Shown piece by piece: positions 1 through 13,400 of a stretch of 64,000 bases of DNA (position 1 is its first letter; each line of letters begins with the position of its first letter). Source of the stretch: Rostratula benghalensis (Eukaryota; Chordata; Aves; Charadriiformes; Rostratulidae); contig VXAI01000162.1 in the NCBI GenBank assembly GCA_013399305.1, positions 189,032-253,031 on the forward strand, in the 5' to 3' direction. The position numbers and the translations under genes were made by a program. The notes under the pieces are model-generated. The model saw only the letters and a list, made by a program, of their open reading frames with translations, ran no database searches and had not been told where the DNA came from.

Positions 1-3000
1 AATACACCATTGTCATAATTAGGTATAATATAATATCATAATCAGCTTCTTTAGGTATTCTAAGAAAAAGTATGATCCTACTTAGAATATATAAACCCCC
101 TGTTTATTCATCTTACTCTGAAACAAGAAGAATCTTCAAATAAACCGAAGATCTCAAAACTATTCTCACTGTTCCAAATGGCATTTGGAACAGACTCTTC
201 TGTTGGTTATGAATCAGTCTTGGAAATGCCTAATGCACTTGTCATAAATACATATTTTTATTCTGAATCTCAGATTAGGTGAAATCTCTGATCCTTAAAA
301 TTTCCTAAATCAAGAAACAATCGGTTTTTTGGTCCCAGTGATTATGATGAAAATTGAAAGCTATTAATTTTTCACTTTTACTAGAAAAGAAATCCCATGA
401 GAAAGAAGTACTTTTCTCTCTTAAATTTAGGGGGAGAAAATTTGCATTTTTCACAGTAACAAATTCAATATACAAATTACATTTCAATGTTTCACCTTTT
501 CTTCAGCCTTACTGCCACAACAATCCCATTAATCCTGTTCTTTAGAAATATTTAATGTATTCTCTCTCCTACTCAAATGTTACTAGTACTCAAACAAGTG
601 AAAATAAGAAGATTTGTAAGGAAAGAACAAGATAGGGAACAAGATAGACAACAGCTTGATAGGAAATGGAAAGATACAGCACAGAGTAGACTTCTGGAGG
701 GAAGAAGATATGTAAACATAAACATTCCCCCAAAAATTGTTAGTATCTCAGTGTTTTTCCTTCTCCCTTCCCTAGAATCTTATAAAGTATTTGATGATAA
801 ATTTTAGTTTGCTGTTCCAAACACAATAACAAAATGGAATGGCTAAATTTTGTTTCTCTTTGTTCCTGAGCAGCCTTGAGTTCATTCTGCTTTCTATATT
901 CACATACATGCTACTTATTGGACAGCTGTGTCTCATAAAAACTCTCTTTTACACATCAAATTTCAGTAAAGAGGTGAATTGACATAAAGGAATAGAATAA
1001 TTCATTTGAACTGAAAGCACTCACTATTTTTACCTGCAATATTCATTGCTTTAACTTTTTATTCATAAGTATTAAAGATACATAGCTAAAAAAGATTGTA
1101 GGGAATTTTTGTAAACTTCCTGATTTTATACTAACTGAAAATCTTTGCAATTAAATGGCTAATTGTGGGTCCAATCCTATACTGCAGTGTCTCCCACCAT
1201 GCTGTATGCACATTTTACTGGCAAAAATACCATAAAGTTTCAAGTCTACTTTTAGTTCTGTGTAGAACATTCTTCAATGTATTAGTCTGTGCATTCTTAG
1301 GTTTTCCCCTAAGAACTTGAACACCTGACTAGCCATGAGAGTACACAAGACTTGTCTCATCTCCTTTAGAACTGCATCATCTAATCATACAAAGTCAGAA
1401 CCTCAAGACAAAAAAGAAAACTTCCTTAGCCTGAAAGATCTAAAAGATCCTTTAAAAATCTTCTTCAGGGAGAAAATAGCAAAATGTATAGACACAAATA
1501 GTAGAAAGTGGCATTCAGGAAGAAGTTCTGGAATTTTGGTTTCAAACATGAGTTTAATGTGAGTAAGATCTTCAGGACAAGGCCCTAAAGGAACCTTTGC
1601 TGTCTAGTTCATTACATCTGTTATTAAAACCTGTAATGGATTTCTGATAACCACAAAAGAGACAATGCATAATTTAGGAATAAGCACATCTACTTACATT
1701 AATTTGAGCCCAGGAAGTTCTTGCTCCCTTGAACACCTGACAGAGCTATGGGATTATTACTATTTTAACTTTGGCAGCAAAGGCGCATTTGAATTTTTAT
1801 TGAAATTCAAGCCTTGCCATTTATCCTGACTATATGCCAATCATTGCACCAACTATTAGAAGTCCATTTATCCTGGTTTTGGTAGCAGCCCTGTTAGAAT
1901 AAATGCTACTGAAAATAAATAAATAAAGTAACAGAAGTGTGAAATAGCTGAAAGAATATTGGTACCTAATGTTTCAGAGCCCCTCAAATTCAGGGAAGCT
2001 AAGCAATATGCAACACTCGAGATGGAATTCTGGAGTGGGAGCAAGATCCTGGTATCTCAGAACACCAATCCTTATGCATTGCCTGTTGGAAAATCATCCT
2101 ACCTGCAAAGATGTTTGCAAATTAATTCACTCTATCAATGAAATTATACTGGTGCAAAAAGAAAATATTCAGTACTAGTGGGTCAGAACTAAACAAAGGA
2201 AACCAGAATCAGTAGGGTAGGATAAGGCTTAGCTGGTTTTCAGTGCTCAAGGTTGCTTTTCTTTCCAGTTTGAAATGTCAACATACTGATAGCATGTCAC
2301 AATCTAAAAGGAGGAGGAGAAACTTTTGCACATGGCAATCATATGCTGGAAGTATAAGGCATTGGGTAAATTGACACATGAGACCTTTGACTTCTCAGAC
2401 AGCCCAAGTTACCAGTGATGATGATTCTATAGTACATGCTGGTATGACATTACCAGACCATGAATTTTGAGCAAATAATTTAATTGAGTAGCTTAATTAA
2501 AAATTGTATCATAATGTAGCACAAGACTCCCCAAGGGCATTCTTTCAATAAAAGGAAAGCACTTTGTGCAAACACAAACCTTATAATGACAGAATACTTC
2601 TAGGAATGTGGTATTTTAAATTCTTTTAACAGGAATTCATCTCAAACAAATCAGAGAACTGCAGGAGCTGAAGCCATGTCAGGATTTAGGTTGAGATTTG
2701 TCAGTTAATGACATCCATATGCCACGAACGTAGTCAGCATTTCTGACAATGTTTTCATACTACTTCAGTTTAGGAGAAAGGAAGAAGATTCCTGTCAGCC
2801 TACCTTCCTGATATTTTCCATGGAAGTTGGGTTTTGCAGCCTTATTTAGCATGAACATATTTAAGATTTTACTTTATAAGAATACATTCAGACATGAAAT
2901 TGTTTGCATATTGAAGTATATTCTCTGCAGCTTACATTGCTTTTCAGATTTATAAATGTCAAATATTGTTTACTCAGAGCACTATATGTAATGGAAAATA

Positions 3001-6000
3001 TTTTAAGAAAGGTAAATTTATTGTTAAAGATAACCCAACTTAAACCTAAAAGCACTCACCCTAGACTTTAAAGTTCTATATTATGATAACATATTTCAGG
3101 TTGAAAGAAATTTGTAACAGGCTGAATGTTCAGCAAGCTATTTAGTTTAGTAACTTAAGTCCACTTGATATATATTACCTCAAAAATCTCTGTATAAGTG
3201 TTGTTCTGATGAAAGAGAAATGTTACCGCAATGAGAATATATTTCCAGCTTGTTTAACACATTTCATAATCCTTCTTAAAACAAATTAGGCTAGAGTGCC
3301 TGAAGTTCTGTCTCTGGATATTCCCAAAAAAAATTCAATTGCTGTACAGCTGGGGCAAAGCTGTTAACCAGCTTTTATGTTTGAAGTGCAAATTAAATAG
3401 AATTTAAAAGTTGGTGTCCAAAGTAGTGTCAGTGTTATGCCTCATACAAATGCTGTAGTGCTTGACAAACCTAAGTTTTACTCAGATACATTGAATCACA
3501 CACCTATAGCTTGAGTTTGCACAAGATGATATATACTGGCATGGTGGGTGAGCTTTGAAAGTGTTCTGCTACTTTACTTTTGAGGCTACTTGAGCACAGA
3601 AAAAAACTGCTACCATCCAAATTTAAGCTTCTTTCTCCTGAGGTTCTTCATACATTTAATCATAGGATCATAAAAACAGGGCACGACAGGATTAGAGGAG
3701 GTCAGCAATTTTATGCTAGGATCAACTCTAATAAAAGCATTTGTGACAGGTATTTACTGAAGACGTAATTAAAAACCTCCAGTTATGTAAATTCAGCAGC
3801 TTTGCAGGCAACGTGTCATTTGGAAATAGTCCCAGTTTTGTTCCACTGTACTGGTCCTCAATTCATCTTCTCTGCAATCTCAGAGCATTTCTAAGATCCT
3901 TTTCAAAATACAGTTCCCTTAGGAGGAAAGATAACTAGCTAAGCCTATATGACGATGGTTTACAAATTAATTCCCTACAGAAACCTCTCCAACCACCAAC
4001 TGGATTACATTAAGTCTTTCTCCTTCAGGCCATGCTGATCTTCCAACAGAATAAATCCTCTCAGGGTATACCTTTTCATCGTTGCTGTTGTATGCTGACA
4101 CTTTGGTATCTTGCCTTAGAAATGTAAATGTTGTATGTGAGACAACCAAAATAATAAGATCGTCTTGGCAATATTAGGAAGAATGACATTTAAAAAACTC
4201 AAAACATTTTAAATATTTCAAAATGTTTCAGCTCAAAAAAGGTTCCAGGGGTCTAAGAGAACATCTATTACAATGTGCTTTGAGCTACTTCAAATTGAGC
4301 CTAGGGAGAAGAGATGAACTAAAAACTATGTGATTCTTCCTACCCACCTAAAAGAACATTGTAAGACAGCTTGCCACTGAGAAATGTCAATGCCTCCTTA
4401 ATCGCTATGTAAAATTAAGCCCAAAACACTAAGGACCTGGGTGAAATGTTCCATAGTCACTCAATGAACAGGAGCAAACAAGTATGATACACATGACGAA
4501 CCTAAGGATGAACAGATACAGACATTTTAGTAGTACTGAGACAGATTGTACTCTAAGCAGTGTGCCATGCAGACAAGTCTAGACTACTAACAAATGTTAT
4601 ATAATAGAAATAAATAAATGAGCATCTTTAGGTCTACTAGAAGGGAAACAGGGACCACTCCTTGAATCATGTTATTAGAAAAGTATACGTTTAGCCAATT
4701 TAATTCAATACTTTATGATTATTCTATCAAATATTTTTTTTCCAGCCAGTTTATTATGATTTTCTTTGGCTGAAAACTTACAATATGTATGAAAACTGTT
4801 AAAGCATTTTTTTCTTCACTTGCATTTCTCTAAACTCTGTCACCCCAGCTCTATCCAACTGTTAGTTTTAAGTTACTAAACTTGTAGCTTTTAGAGAAAC
4901 AACAGTGCAGTATAGACTGTAAGGAAAATTAGGTCCCCTGGGTCTTTGTCTCTTAATTATCCAGACTGCTTTTTAATTTTTAATTTACTCAAAATTGCTC
5001 TTCTTAGGGAAACTTCTCATTCTCTCTAAGACAAACCTGGATGCAATTCTGTTGTATAGTTCACACCAGAAGTAATTCCCAAAAAGAGAAACTGGAAAAC
5101 TACCTCATACTGATTTCTGCCTGCTGTAGATATTTCTATGTTCTTATCTCATTAAAATACGCACCCTACAACATCCCCATAATACTGTCATGTCATACCA
5201 CAGGACATACTACACGTAACTTGAATTTAGTGATGAATTTAGATAATGATCACTATTTCACTATTTCAGTGACATGGCAAAACTAAGCTAACATTAGTGG
5301 CCCATGAAACCAGCAAGTCTTCCCACTGTAATAAAATTTCATGGATTTTGAGAAGAGAAAAATTTCTATTCAACCTACGTGTACATATACATGTACTACA
5401 TGTAATGAAATTCATAAAATTTAATGTTTGTTCCACAAAGCAATTTCAAAGATCTCATAGAAAGATAAACAGGAAAAAAGGAAAGCATGCACAAACAATA
5501 ATATAATAGTTTACATCAGACAAACCTGTTCATATCACAAATTCTTTCCTTCAAGTTTAAATGGTGGTTAATTGACAATACATTAACAATAAAACAATTA
5601 TTTTTATTAGTAGGAATTAAGAAATCAGCTTTACCAACATAAAGGTAAACCACAAAACACATCACTGCTTCTGGACCAGCAATCCTGAGCAAGCTGTACA
5701 TAAAGATTCTGCATGTGTAATTCAGAAATGGGAGTCAGGTCCCATTAGTTGTCTTAGGTGTCTGCAGTCTAGGTGTCTAGCTGAGCCAACTGTTTGAATA
5801 TCCATTGGAGATGACAGAGAACTCTGTCAGTGGATGGATGTAGTTATTGGCGGTGAGAGTAGTACTCAGTAGATCAAATCCAAGTATTTACTTCAGAATT
5901 AACTAAATAATTGTTTACCCTCCGTTTAAGTACAGTTACAAACCAAATAAAATATGAAGCAGAGTATTGTTTTTAAGAAAATATGTGAGGTACCTAATTT

Positions 6001-6907
6001 ATTCTCCTTAGTGACCACTGAATAAAATAATATGTCCCTTTTCTATGTAAAATTGACATACTACTTTTGCTGCCAATATTCACATTAAATATCTTAAGTA
6101 CAACTGAAACATTTTAGCAAACAAATACCTATAACAAACAAAATAAGAAGAGTAAAGGTTGTGGAATCACTATGGGGCACTTAATGGAAAAGGAAACAAT
6201 ATGTGAGGCAGTTCTTGCACAGGTGGATGCTTTTAAATAAATAGATGCAAAATGAATTTATTTAAGATGCATTTCCTGAAAAAATGCATTATTACTTAGA
6301 AATAATTGCAATTTCTGAAAGTGACAAATACTGTCATGGCTTGCAGTAGAATATGCTCTTGAATATTTTTTGGCCTTTGATTTTCTTTCTACTGTGCAGA
6401 CAACATTGCTCAGTACTTATTCAGATAATTTCAATAAAATAATTGTTTTGTGTTGTGTTGGGTTTGGGTTTTTTTTTTTCTCCCTGGTATTTTGGTAATC
6501 ATGGAGGAACGTAACGATGCATGAAAGAGTACTAAATGAACTCCTGTATAAAGGGAGGTACATAATTTCTCCTTCTTAGCAAGGAGCTACAGCTGCAGTG
6601 CTGATACAGGTAATTAGTTGCTTCTTACAGCTGATACAAGCCACATTTGCTGCCGCGCTGCCCTGTGCTACATGAACAGGCAGCTCCTATTTGCACGAGT
6701 CAGAAATACTAATGAAAACCTTTTTGTGTCTGCAGTCTAGAATTCTACCCATATTTAATAGTGAAAATAGCTTTCTATTTAAATGGTTGTTTTAAGAGCT
6801 GAGAAATTGGAAGTCTTTTTTAGAGTGATTTGTGTTGAATTTGTTGTCTAAGCAGTCACAACTGATGCTCTTAAAATGTCTGAATAAAAATGGTTCAACT
6901 ATTCTAT
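1..6907. other. AT-rich intergenic or intronic DNA, no gene recognised
   Basis: No open frame here exceeds about 80 codons and none resembles a known protein. The sequence is mostly unique and AT-rich with short A and T runs. Two spots stand out: a possible unclassified repeat around 5.72-5.86 kb, where AGGTGTCT occurs twice within 25 bp, and a GC-richer block at 6575-6740 described separately. At about 3658 there are a few bases resembling a CR1 3' end, too little to call. Confidence 0.6.
6575..6740. promoter_or_regulatory. GC-richer unique block, candidate conserved noncoding element
   Basis: This stretch is visibly richer in G and C than its neighbours and is not a recognisable repeat. 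It contains a homeodomain-type core TAATTAG, at least two CAGCTG E-boxes, and GCTGATAC twice within about 30 bp (preceding GTAATTAG and following CTTACA). Clustered E-boxes and TAAT cores are typical of developmental enhancers in gene deserts, but that function is inference from motif content only. Confidence 0.2.
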
Positions 6908-7970
6908 TGGGTTTGTGTGGCAAGATTTTGGTAACAGAGATGATACTAGCTGAGAAGCTGCTAGAAGTTTCCCCATAGAGCTCCAAGACAGACAGACCAC
7001 TGACCAAGTCAGTGACAGTGGTAGTGCCTCTGTGAGAAAGTGTTTAAGAGAAAAAAAAGTATCAAAACCCAAAAGCAACAACAACAAAAAACCCACCCAC
7101 TGTGAAACAGCAGCAGGTGGAGAGGAGTGTGAATATGGGAGAAACACCTATGCAGACACCAAGGTCAGTGAAGAAAAAGGCTAAGAGGCATTACAAGTGC
7201 TAGAGCAGAGATTCCCCTGCAGTCCATAGCGAAGACCATGGTGAAGCAGGCTGTACCCCTTCAGCCCACTGAGGTCCACAGTGAAGCAGATATCCACATG
7301 CAGCCCTTGAAGGACCCCATGCTGGGACAGGTGGATGCCATAAGCAGGCTGTGACCTCAAGGGAAACTCACACTGGATCAGACTCCTGCAGGACTTGTGG
7401 GTCTGTGGAGGACCCAAACTAAAGCAGCCTATTCCTGAAGGACTGCACCCAAGGAAAGGGCCCGAGGTGGAGTAGTTCTTGGAGAACTGCAGGCCATAGG
7501 AAGGACTCACAGTGGAGAAGTTCATGGAGGATTGCCTGCAGTGGAAGTACCCATGATGGAGACGGGAAATTAGTGAGGAGTCCTCCCCTTGAGGAAGAAG
7601 CAGTGGCAGAAAAAGCATGTGATGAACTGACCACAAGCCCTGTTCCCTGTCTCCTCTGGCACCACTCAGGAGGAGGAGGTAGAGAATTCAGGATTAAAAG
7701 TAAGCCAGGAAGAAGGGAAGGACAGAGGGTTTTAATGTGGTTTAAGATTTACTTTTTATTTCTCATTATCCTGCTCTGATTTGACTGGTAATAAATTAAA
7801 CTAATTTCCCCAAGCTGAGACTGTTTTTCTTGAGATGGGCATTGGCATTCCTACTATTATCTTGACCCACAAGTCTTTTATAGTATTTCCTCTCACCTGT
7901 CCAGGTGTGGAAGGCAATGATTGAGTGGCTTCATGGCCACCTGGCGTCCAGCCAGCGTAAACCCATCACA
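6908..7970 (+). mobile_element. Avian endogenous-retrovirus solo LTR, about 1.06 kb
   Basis: The element starts TGGGTTTGTGTGGCAAG and ends ACCCATCACA, giving the TG...CA ends of an LTR. The layout fits plus-strand transcription: a U3-like start, a TATA-like TTTAAG near 7042, a long GC-richer transcribed part, and a polyadenylation signal AATAAA at 7790-7795 in the last fifth. The middle (about 7200-7570) is an imperfect tandem array of units containing 'ctgcag..c' and 'tggag.ag'. The flanks are TCTAT before and ACTAT after, a likely 5-bp target duplication with one mismatch. It resembles a high-copy LTR family I associate with bird genomes; the exact family name is not certain. No internal gag, pol or env lies beside it, so it is a solo LTR. 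The open frames inside it, up to 151 codons on the minus strand, are by-products of the repeat array. Confidence 0.8.
7200..7570 (+). repeat. Imperfect tandem array inside the LTR
   Basis: Units of roughly 50 bp recur, each with a piece like GGACTGCA, a 'cac..tggag' piece and an 'agcag' or 'agaag' piece (for example near 7290, 7370, 7435, 7490 and 7540). The copies have diverged and the unit length varies. The array produces long spurious open frames on the minus strand. Confidence 0.6.
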
Positions 7971-9883
7971 ACTATTTATAAAACTGTAGAATACAAATAA
8001 AATACTTAACTTGCTGTTAAACATAATGTTTGCATCCTACTTTTTAAGTCATCTTTTACTTAAAGTAAAATATTTTACTAAAGTAAAAACCAACCAAACA
8101 AAAAAACCTTAAAAGTTAAGCTTTAAAACCATCTGAGCTTTGTGGTAACTGCTAGAGATCTGAGATTTGGCAGGAACATTTGGTGACCTGTGAAAACCAG
8201 TTTGTATTTGGCCAAGAGAATTTAAAGCAATCCTCTGCATATGAAGGCTGTATTTGCATGGGCACCTGATAGCTGACAAAAGTAATGATCCATCAATTTT
8301 TTATCTCCCTCACATCTCTGTGTACATACGTTTAGTGAAATTTTTCTGTGCATGTCCTGCTGCTGTCAAAATGGAGCAGCAGAATAAATATATCGTTAAC
8401 ATAAAATAATATAGATATTCTTTTCCACATGGGAGAGAGAGAGAGACACTACAAGAGGTTCAAAAACAGCACTGTCATCCCAGAGTTGTCAGTGTATTTA
8501 TTATGTAGGAAATACATCAGTATAGTAATCATGACCTTCTTGTGCTGTGAAAATGTTATGAAAACATTTGGGCTTTCTCCAGTGGAAGAGCCATACTTGT
8601 GTCGGTAAGGAATGGAAACCCATCTTTCCATAGGCTTGAGCAAAGCAGAAGCATCCAGGTGTATAATTTTTTAATGACTCTGTAGGAGAAAAATAATTTA
8701 TGCAGTTATGGTGATGCCTATTGCAAACGAATAATGCATGATGATATCATACCATTGCAGAAAAGCCACAGCATGTCACTGTCTTGTGCAGATAACCTAG
8801 TACATTTTACAAAAGCATTTGAATATGGTGTGTTTGCTTTGTTTTGGTGGTTGATTTTTTTTCATTTGTTTGATTTGATTTTGTTTTATTTTAATTTCAT
8901 GACATTTTATTAAATAAAAAAACTCCATCAAGTACTATCAATCTATAAACGTTGTTCTGTAGTTATCTTAAGGGGTTTTGTGAGCAGATATGCTATTCTG
9001 GGTGCCTGTCAAAACAAACATGCACGTGTGCTGTTCCATTCCATTCACTTAATGAAATATTGCATGCAGCTTCTTCAAGTCAAAATACAAATGCAACATG
9101 TATTCAAGAGCAATGAAGAATTAGAATTGCTGTCAACACAAAGCTGTCTAATGCCAAAAGTTTTGTTATTAAAACAAAACCAAACCACACCACAAACAGT
9201 TCATTTGGTTTTCTTACTACAGGACTAGAATATATAATTTTGAACTTTAGGGACAGTTTGTTCTGACTCCATTTTGTGCCAATCGAATTGCACTGTTGGT
9301 TATGGATGAAATTTCAGCTGCCTGCTAGCACAAACTTCCCATTAAAATCCATGTCAATTAGAACTGCCTAGTGTTTCATTCTACTTCATATTTCATATTT
9401 AAATGATTATGAGAACACTTGAACAGACTCTGCACAGGTGATTTTTAATCTCTAACCATCATTATGTACTTCTTCACAGTCCAATTCACTAGACATCCAA
9501 TCACATTTTTGTTCAGTGGCAAGGAGATTTTAATAATCCAAAACATTTCAGCCTTATACCCTCTGCATTATGATTCAGTCAGATACAGGACAAAAGGACA
9601 AAATGTTCTACTAACAAATTATTTCCTCGCTCTGAGTAGTGACATACATCTGTCTTAAAAAGTAGTTTTTCCCAGTGCATGAGAGAACAATACATTTCTC
9701 ACGGAATCACCAGCTTTTATTATATCCTAATCCTTATGTGGATGTCATTTAAGTATAGTTATTATATGTATAGGTTTCAGTTCTCATTTTTCTATCAGAC
9801 AAGTGTTTTCTGAAAAATGTGAAGAACAATTCAGACCTAAACCCCGGTTCCAAAAAACTTCAAAACACATGTATTTTATGGTT
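7971..9883. other. Unique AT-rich spacer between two LTRs
   Basis: No gene or classifiable repeat was recognised. It contains a short GA run near 8440-8453 and a T/G-rich low-complexity stretch at about 8826-8900. Short open frames are at chance level. Confidence 0.55.
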
Positions 9884-10408
9884 TGTTGTGATTTAACACC
9901 AGTCAGCAGCTAGGACCCAGCAGCAGCTCATGCAGTGCTTCCTCTTTACCCCCACAAGAGTAAGGAGAAAAGGAGGGGAAAGGAAAAGAAAAAAAAACCG
10001 AAACAACTCACAGGTTGAAATAAAAACTTTTTAATAGTTTTAATAGAACAATATCGGAAAAGCAAAAATAGCATGATAATAATAATAATGACACAAGTCA
10101 CTCTCACCACTCAGTAAAGTGATGGATTTTCACCCTCCAGAGCAACAACTGTGAATTCCCACCTCCATTTAAGTACTGAGCATGACATCTATGGTATGGA
10201 ATGTTCCATTGGCCATTATGTTGTTCCATCTATGCTCCTTCTCAGCTTCTATGGGAAGCTGAAAAGAGTCCTTGAAAACTACAAATATTGGTTAGTAACA
10301 ACTGAAGTAGTATTTATGATCAACATTCTTTTCTCATCAATTACTAGGGAAAAAAAAAAAAAAAACACAACCAAAAAACAACACTCTTTCCAAGCTAAAA
10401 CCAGTACA
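9884..10408 (-). mobile_element. ERVL-like avian solo LTR with perfect target duplication
   Basis: The element runs from TGTTGTGATTTAACACC to AAAACCAGTACA and is flanked on both sides by TGGTT (9879-9883 and 10409-10413), an exact 5-bp duplication as expected for class III (ERVL) integration. The ends match a bird LTR family whose sense strand begins 'tgtgctggttttggctggga', so this copy reads on the minus strand. On that strand there is a TATA-like TACTTAAAT at 10171-10179, followed downstream by variant poly-A signals ATTAAA (complement of 10030-10035 and 10038-10043). At 525 bp it is a solo LTR with no internal region. An ATA trinucleotide run lies inside at about 10075-10091. The 181-codon plus-strand frame crossing its edge is not a gene. 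Confidence 0.85.
10075..10091. repeat. (ATA)n microsatellite inside the LTR
   Basis: About five copies of ATA in a row, within the ERVL-like LTR. Confidence 0.85.
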
Positions 10409-13400
10409 TGGTTACAAATGGATTTCAGTCTAGTTAAAACTCTCTACTTTTATAAAGAACAAATCAAAACTGAGAAAGACTTTTGCTTTATGAGTCATGA
10501 TTTATTCAATACATATTTTTTAAAACAACTGAGGGAGCAGGTGGGAAAGATCAGATCCCATAAGAGAAGCTGCACACATAAAATGAGGTATGAGATTAAG
10601 TACATCCTTGATCTGAACATGAGATCAACAATCTGGGATGAGTACTGGTGGAAGAATATTGGGTGCAATAGAAGCTCCAGCAAAGAATGCTTTTGAAAGC
10701 ATGTTCGTTTTTTCAATACTCGGAACTACCTATGAGTGTTAAGAAAATACTGAGGAAACTGAAGGAGGGTTACTTAAAAATCCTGAATATTGAATTGAAT
10801 ATTTCTAAATAAACAGCTTTGTTTAGGATAAATATGTTTTGTTGAGGATACTTGAATTGTAATTGTTCCCACAAAATTATACTGCTTGCATTTTATTTAC
10901 AAGGATATTCAAAAATGGTTCCCTAAAACCAGTAATTTAAAGGATGTTGTTCTTCATACCAGAAGTACTTGCTGGCTGTCACTGAGCTAGGAAAGGAAAA
11001 CATTGTATCTCCTTGTGTGCCATGAGAGCATGTTCTCCTTGTTTTATCACTTGCCCAAAGTTACATAAGACTGCAAAATATACATCTCATTTATAGATAA
11101 AACCAGTGAACCAAGTCCCAGACATAGGACTGTCCTTTTAGAGGAGTTTCCATTCACTCAGGACTTTGAGATCACTCACTGTAGGGAAATTTTCCTTAAG
11201 GGTTTTGCCTGAAACTGGAGCTGGAAATGTGTACTGAGCTGTAGCAAATAATGTGCAAATTTTCTGAGGTGGGCAATTTCTTAGTTCCATCAAACCACAA
11301 GTCTATTTCCAGCATGAACTGCATGCTCATTTCCAATTGTTAACTGAGATAGATCTAATAAAGGAAGAGGCACCTGCAAGTTGAATTTTCTGTTTTAGGT
11401 CCAAACATCACTTTGACTCAGTCAAAGGTTTTTAAAATGTTGTAACATAATATCATTGCTGTATCATTGGATCACTGTACAGGCTTTCACATGTGGGTGG
11501 CTGTCAACAAGATGTACTTCATTACTTTATGCCTCAGTTTTGCAGTGAGCCATTATGAGTCATTAAGTGATCAGAGTCATTTGTGCAGAACTGCAGCTTC
11601 TACACTTTTCGTCTCACTGTCTATTTTTGCACATGGGATGTGTTTCCATATTTGCATTGTATATATATAAACACTAATCACAGTAATCCAGTGTGAATAT
11701 ATTAATATTGATTAATACAGAGTTTGTAATTATGAGGAGCTTCAGTCCATGAAAACCAGGTGATACTAAAAATTCTCTCTTGCTTTGCATGTGTAACAGA
11801 TGATAGAAGGCTGGGGTTTTTTTGACATGATTACCCAAATGCCTTGCTTTACAGCTGACGTTAATGAAGCTAACACAACTTAGTCACACATTTGGAGTTG
11901 CATAGTCCTCTAACTGTCCTTGAGCACAGGACTGAATCTTAGCAGGTACCCAGTGGCTCTCACTGAAAGCCAGTGAAGGCAGTGAACATTGTAGATGCTT
12001 AGCACTTCACACAGCTCTGCAGAACTGAGCCAAAAGAGAATATGCCCTGGAGTATTCGCATGAAAATTGCTCTGGTTCAGATGCAGTTATTCACAGCACT
12101 CCAAGAAGAAATAGCAGATTCTTTTCCTCCAGGCAAATTTATATATGCATATATGGATATATATTTATACTCTTTAATAAAGGTGATGCTTACAACAGAA
12201 TACTGGTTTAGTAAATTCAGTACTTGGAAAATATATACATGCTCATGCTGATATTTCATCAAAAGGTACAGTTGAAACAAAATCTTCAATTCAGACCTTG
12301 AAATGTACATATAACTTATGTAACCTATTTTACTAAATAAGAAGAACTAAAATAATTATGCTGTTATTTTAATTACCCAATAACAGCATTTAAATAATTG
12401 GGAGCTTACCCAAAATTTACCCATGAAGTAAAAACAAGGGTTAATTTGACTTCAAATAACAATTTAAAGTGCCTTCAACATTGTTTCTATTTTAGTATAT
12501 ATTTTTCTTTTCTAGCTGAAATCTGTTCAATTTCATTCTCCCTCCAGAAAAAAAAAAAAAAAAGAAAAAAAGTGTTTGCTAAGTTTCATAGCCCATTTTG
12601 AATCGATGTTTACATCTTACATTTCAAAAGAGACTGAAAACCAGTGCCCTCTACTCTCTATCAAGTTTTCCTGTCCTGTAATTGCGAGAAGGTCAGAATT
12701 AATACTGAAGTAGGATGAAGACAATATAAAGAGGAGGACAATCTCTTCTTCTTTATTTGAATAGGAGTAGATGCTTTATTTGAAAGATGGTAGCACTTAA
12801 GCACAGGATGCAGCACTGAAATATTGCTTCAAGACACATTCCAACTAAATATCCTTGTAGTCTAAACAATTTCCTTTTTATAAGTCAAAGTGAAGGTGAC
12901 TGTTCTACCAAGATGCCCTTCTGGTTGCATTATAAATGCAAGTGAAAAGGGGATCTGTGTTCAGGACCCAGGATCCATACTGCCAAGAATATAAAGGTTT
13001 AGCAGTGTAAGTGTGAGCCCGGGACACAAACAAATGAGATTTATTCTGTCAGACTGGCCTCTCAGTATATCTTGCAGAAGGCTATTTTTGTCTCTCTCCA
13101 TCAGCACTTACTGTTAGTAAAGCATTGGCAAAAAGCCTTCATCAGAATTGAGAGAAGGTGTTTTATGCATAAGGAAGTTAATACCAAAACATCTATTCTT
13201 ATACATTATTCTGCCATCCTTATTCACCACTGGAAATCGAGAAGCAATATACTATCAATAATAATTACTATGCTTAAGCTTTATAGGAACAGTTCCAGAA
13301 TTTCCAGATGATCTTTACTTTCCAATAGCCCTACTGATTTCCCAGTGTACTGGAATAGCATTTTTGCATGATTTATGTGCCAGATCTTCAGCTGGTCTGA

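Noticed and set aside
3656..3690. CR1-like start 'aatcataggatcataaaa'
   Set aside because: Only about 18 bases resemble the CR1 terminal repeat and the following sequence does not match a CR1 3' UTR.
5715..5865. Possible dispersed repeat with doubled AGGTGTCT
   Set aside because: It looks repeat-like, but no family could be named and no second copy was seen in the window.
7181..7636. 151-codon minus-strand open frame
   Set aside because: It lies wholly within the plus-strand LTR and follows the internal tandem array.
10151..10696. 181-codon plus-strand open frame, the longest uninterrupted frame in the window
   Set aside because: It starts inside the ERVL-like LTR and runs into unrelated flanking sequence, including an A-rich tract. 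No protein-like motif is visible.
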